Source: Brevibacterium sp. UCMA 11754
GTDB taxonomy: Bacteria > Actinomycetota > Actinomycetes > Actinomycetales > Brevibacteriaceae
Direction: 5' to 3'
Length of the DNA stretch: 64,000 nucleotides
NCBI RefSeq assembly: GCF_021532275.1
Contig: NZ_JACBOT010000024.1
Span: 1-64,000 of the forward strand
Made by a program: the position numbers and the translations under genes. The notes beneath the pieces are model-generated. The model had not been told where the DNA came from and searched no databases. It saw only the letters and a list, made by a program, of their open reading frames with translations. Shown here piece by piece: positions 63,226 to 64,000 of this stretch. Numbering within the stretch: position 1 is the stretch's first letter; each line of letters begins with the position of its first letter.

Positions 63226-64000
63226 CTCTCATCCTCATTCTCGCTCGGAGTGATCGGTCGCTGCGCCTGTACGGCAGGGTCGGTCTGTTCGGCGAGGTCG
63301 GGACCACCTCGGCGATTCGACAGCAGTCCGCGAACCTCGGTGAAATAGCTGCGGTCGATGGCGAGGATGCCGATGAAGATCACCACGCCGACAAGGGCGG
63401 AGACCACGCCGTTGATCACCGACCCCACGGCTGCGGTGCCGAGAGGGCCGACCAGCCACCCGGACACGAGGACACCGGCGACTGAGGCGACGGCCGCGGC
63501 CAGCAGGGAGTGCAGGCTGCGGCGCACAATGCCGCGCAGGCCAGCCGCTCCCAGGACCCGGCGCATCGAGACGAGCAGGAACAAGCCGGCAACGCTCATA
63601 CCGAGGACATAGCCGGCGCAGATTGCCACGAGGGTCAGGCCGGCGTCTCCGTCGGCGTTCGTGACCAGGATCGCGAGCACCATGCCGACGATGACGAAGA
63701 CCCACCCGACCGTTGTGGCCACGGCCGCGTGACGGGAGCGTTCCATGGCGTAGAAGACTCGCGTCCCCCAGGCGACGAAGGACCAGCCGGGGACTGCGAG
63801 GGCCATGACCATGATCGCCTGGCTCATCGAGGAGAAGGGCGCAGACCCATGTCCGCTCGCAGCATCGATGGCAGTGAAGAACGTCTCCAGGGCGCCGGCA
63901 GCGGTCATCAGGATCACCGTGCCCAGCAGGCCGATGCTGACGATGACCGTCGTGGTCGTCGACGTCAGCTGGTGCAGGCGCAGGGTGGCCGCTTCTCGGT
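63222..64000 (-). CDS. MurJ/MviN-like lipid flippase, C-terminal part
   Basis: The reading frame is open through to the window edge, so the gene is cut off; 258 codons plus stop are visible. Multiple membrane helices with the MOP-superfamily segment ALAVPGWSFVAWGTRVFYAMERSRHAA, matching the MurJ segment around FYA-x-x-x-T. The polar tail is typical. It may be the lipid II flippase or a paralogue serving the adjacent glycosyltransferases. Confidence 0.82.
   Translation of the reverse strand, partial: REAATLRLHQLTSTTTTVIVSIGLLGTVILMTAAGALETFFTAIDAASGHGSAPFSSMSQAIMVMALAVPGWSFVAWGTRVFYAMERSRHAAVATTVGWVFVIVGMVLAILVTNADGDAGLTLVAICAGYVLGMSVAGLFLLVSMRRVLGAAGLRGIVRRSLHSLLAAAVASVAGVLVSGWLVGPLGTAAVGSVINGVVSALVGVVIFIGILAIDRSYFTEVRGLLSNRRGGPDLAEQTDPAVQAQRPITPSENEDER

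Noticed and set aside
60844..63348. 834-codon plus-strand open frame
   Set aside because: It is antisense to the two glycosyltransferase genes, which have clear GT-B motifs; the frame is open because of high GC bias.

Overview
The window is 64 kb of high-GC, gene-dense DNA from an actinobacterium. The evidence is the dcw cluster beginning with mraZ, conserved orders such as polyprenyl synthase / Rv2175c-like / Ser-Thr kinase / class II DAHP synthase and gcvH / FHA / DUF151, a DUF222-HNH gene, ScpAB-ParA-XerD, and many GTG/TTG starts with four-base start/stop overlaps. The gene content looks most like Brevibacterium or a close relative. This is a judgement from gene content and order, not from a database search.

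Layout. 1-7.1 kb (minus): mraZ-rsmH-ftsL-ftsI-murE-murF-mraY, which makes and cross-links septal peptidoglycan. The mraY start at the window edge carries an apparent one-base frameshift. 7.1-12.2 kb: a 0.6-kb divergent region with MraZ-box-like GTGG arrays, then moxR-DUF58-transglutaminase (plus). 12.5-15.4 kb (minus): an SDR, a DUF3040 membrane protein and DNA polymerase IV. 15.5-20.9 kb: lipoprotein and polyprenyl diphosphate synthase, an Rv2175c-like DNA-binding protein (minus), a LysM/SLT muramidase-like protein and a PASTA Ser/Thr kinase. 21.1-24.4 kb (minus): gcvH-FHA-DUF151-aroG, followed by tRNA-Pro(GGG). 24.9-31.2 kb: transporters (MFS, NhaD-type, sugar porter), a DedA protein and an amidohydrolase.

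31.4-36.7 kb is the most interesting accessory locus. It encodes a 1349-residue Pls/PosA-type single-module NRPS (adenylation, carrier, membrane and hexapeptide-repeat parts) whose pocket residues resemble lysine-activating domains. It overlaps an M1 zinc aminopeptidase by 8 nt. I infer a poly(basic amino acid) synthase with its own degrading or trimming enzyme. 36.8-41.7 kb: GNAT, MATE exporter and a DUF222-HNH protein behind an AT-rich promoter. 41.7-49.0 kb: thiolase and FabG-like SDR (minus), divergent from a five-gene branched-chain-amino-acid-type ABC transporter (plus). The shared regulatory region has three 15-bp repeats.

49.0-64 kb (minus) is one long, tightly packed housekeeping run. 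In transcription order it reads MurJ-like flippase (partial), two glycosyltransferases, pyrG, Nudix hydrolase, xerD, parA, scpA, scpB, rluB, tyrA, cmk, der, AI-2E-family protein and a Sua5/YciO protein. scpA appears to start at a CTG codon that overlaps the parA stop.

Short direct repeats close to, or spanning, stop codons recur at several gene ends (MFS, DedA, M1 peptidase, LivF). Gene-free stretches longer than about 300 bp are 7123-7741, 12221-12534, 13201-13590, 38794-39127 and 43755-44166; each is described in the features.
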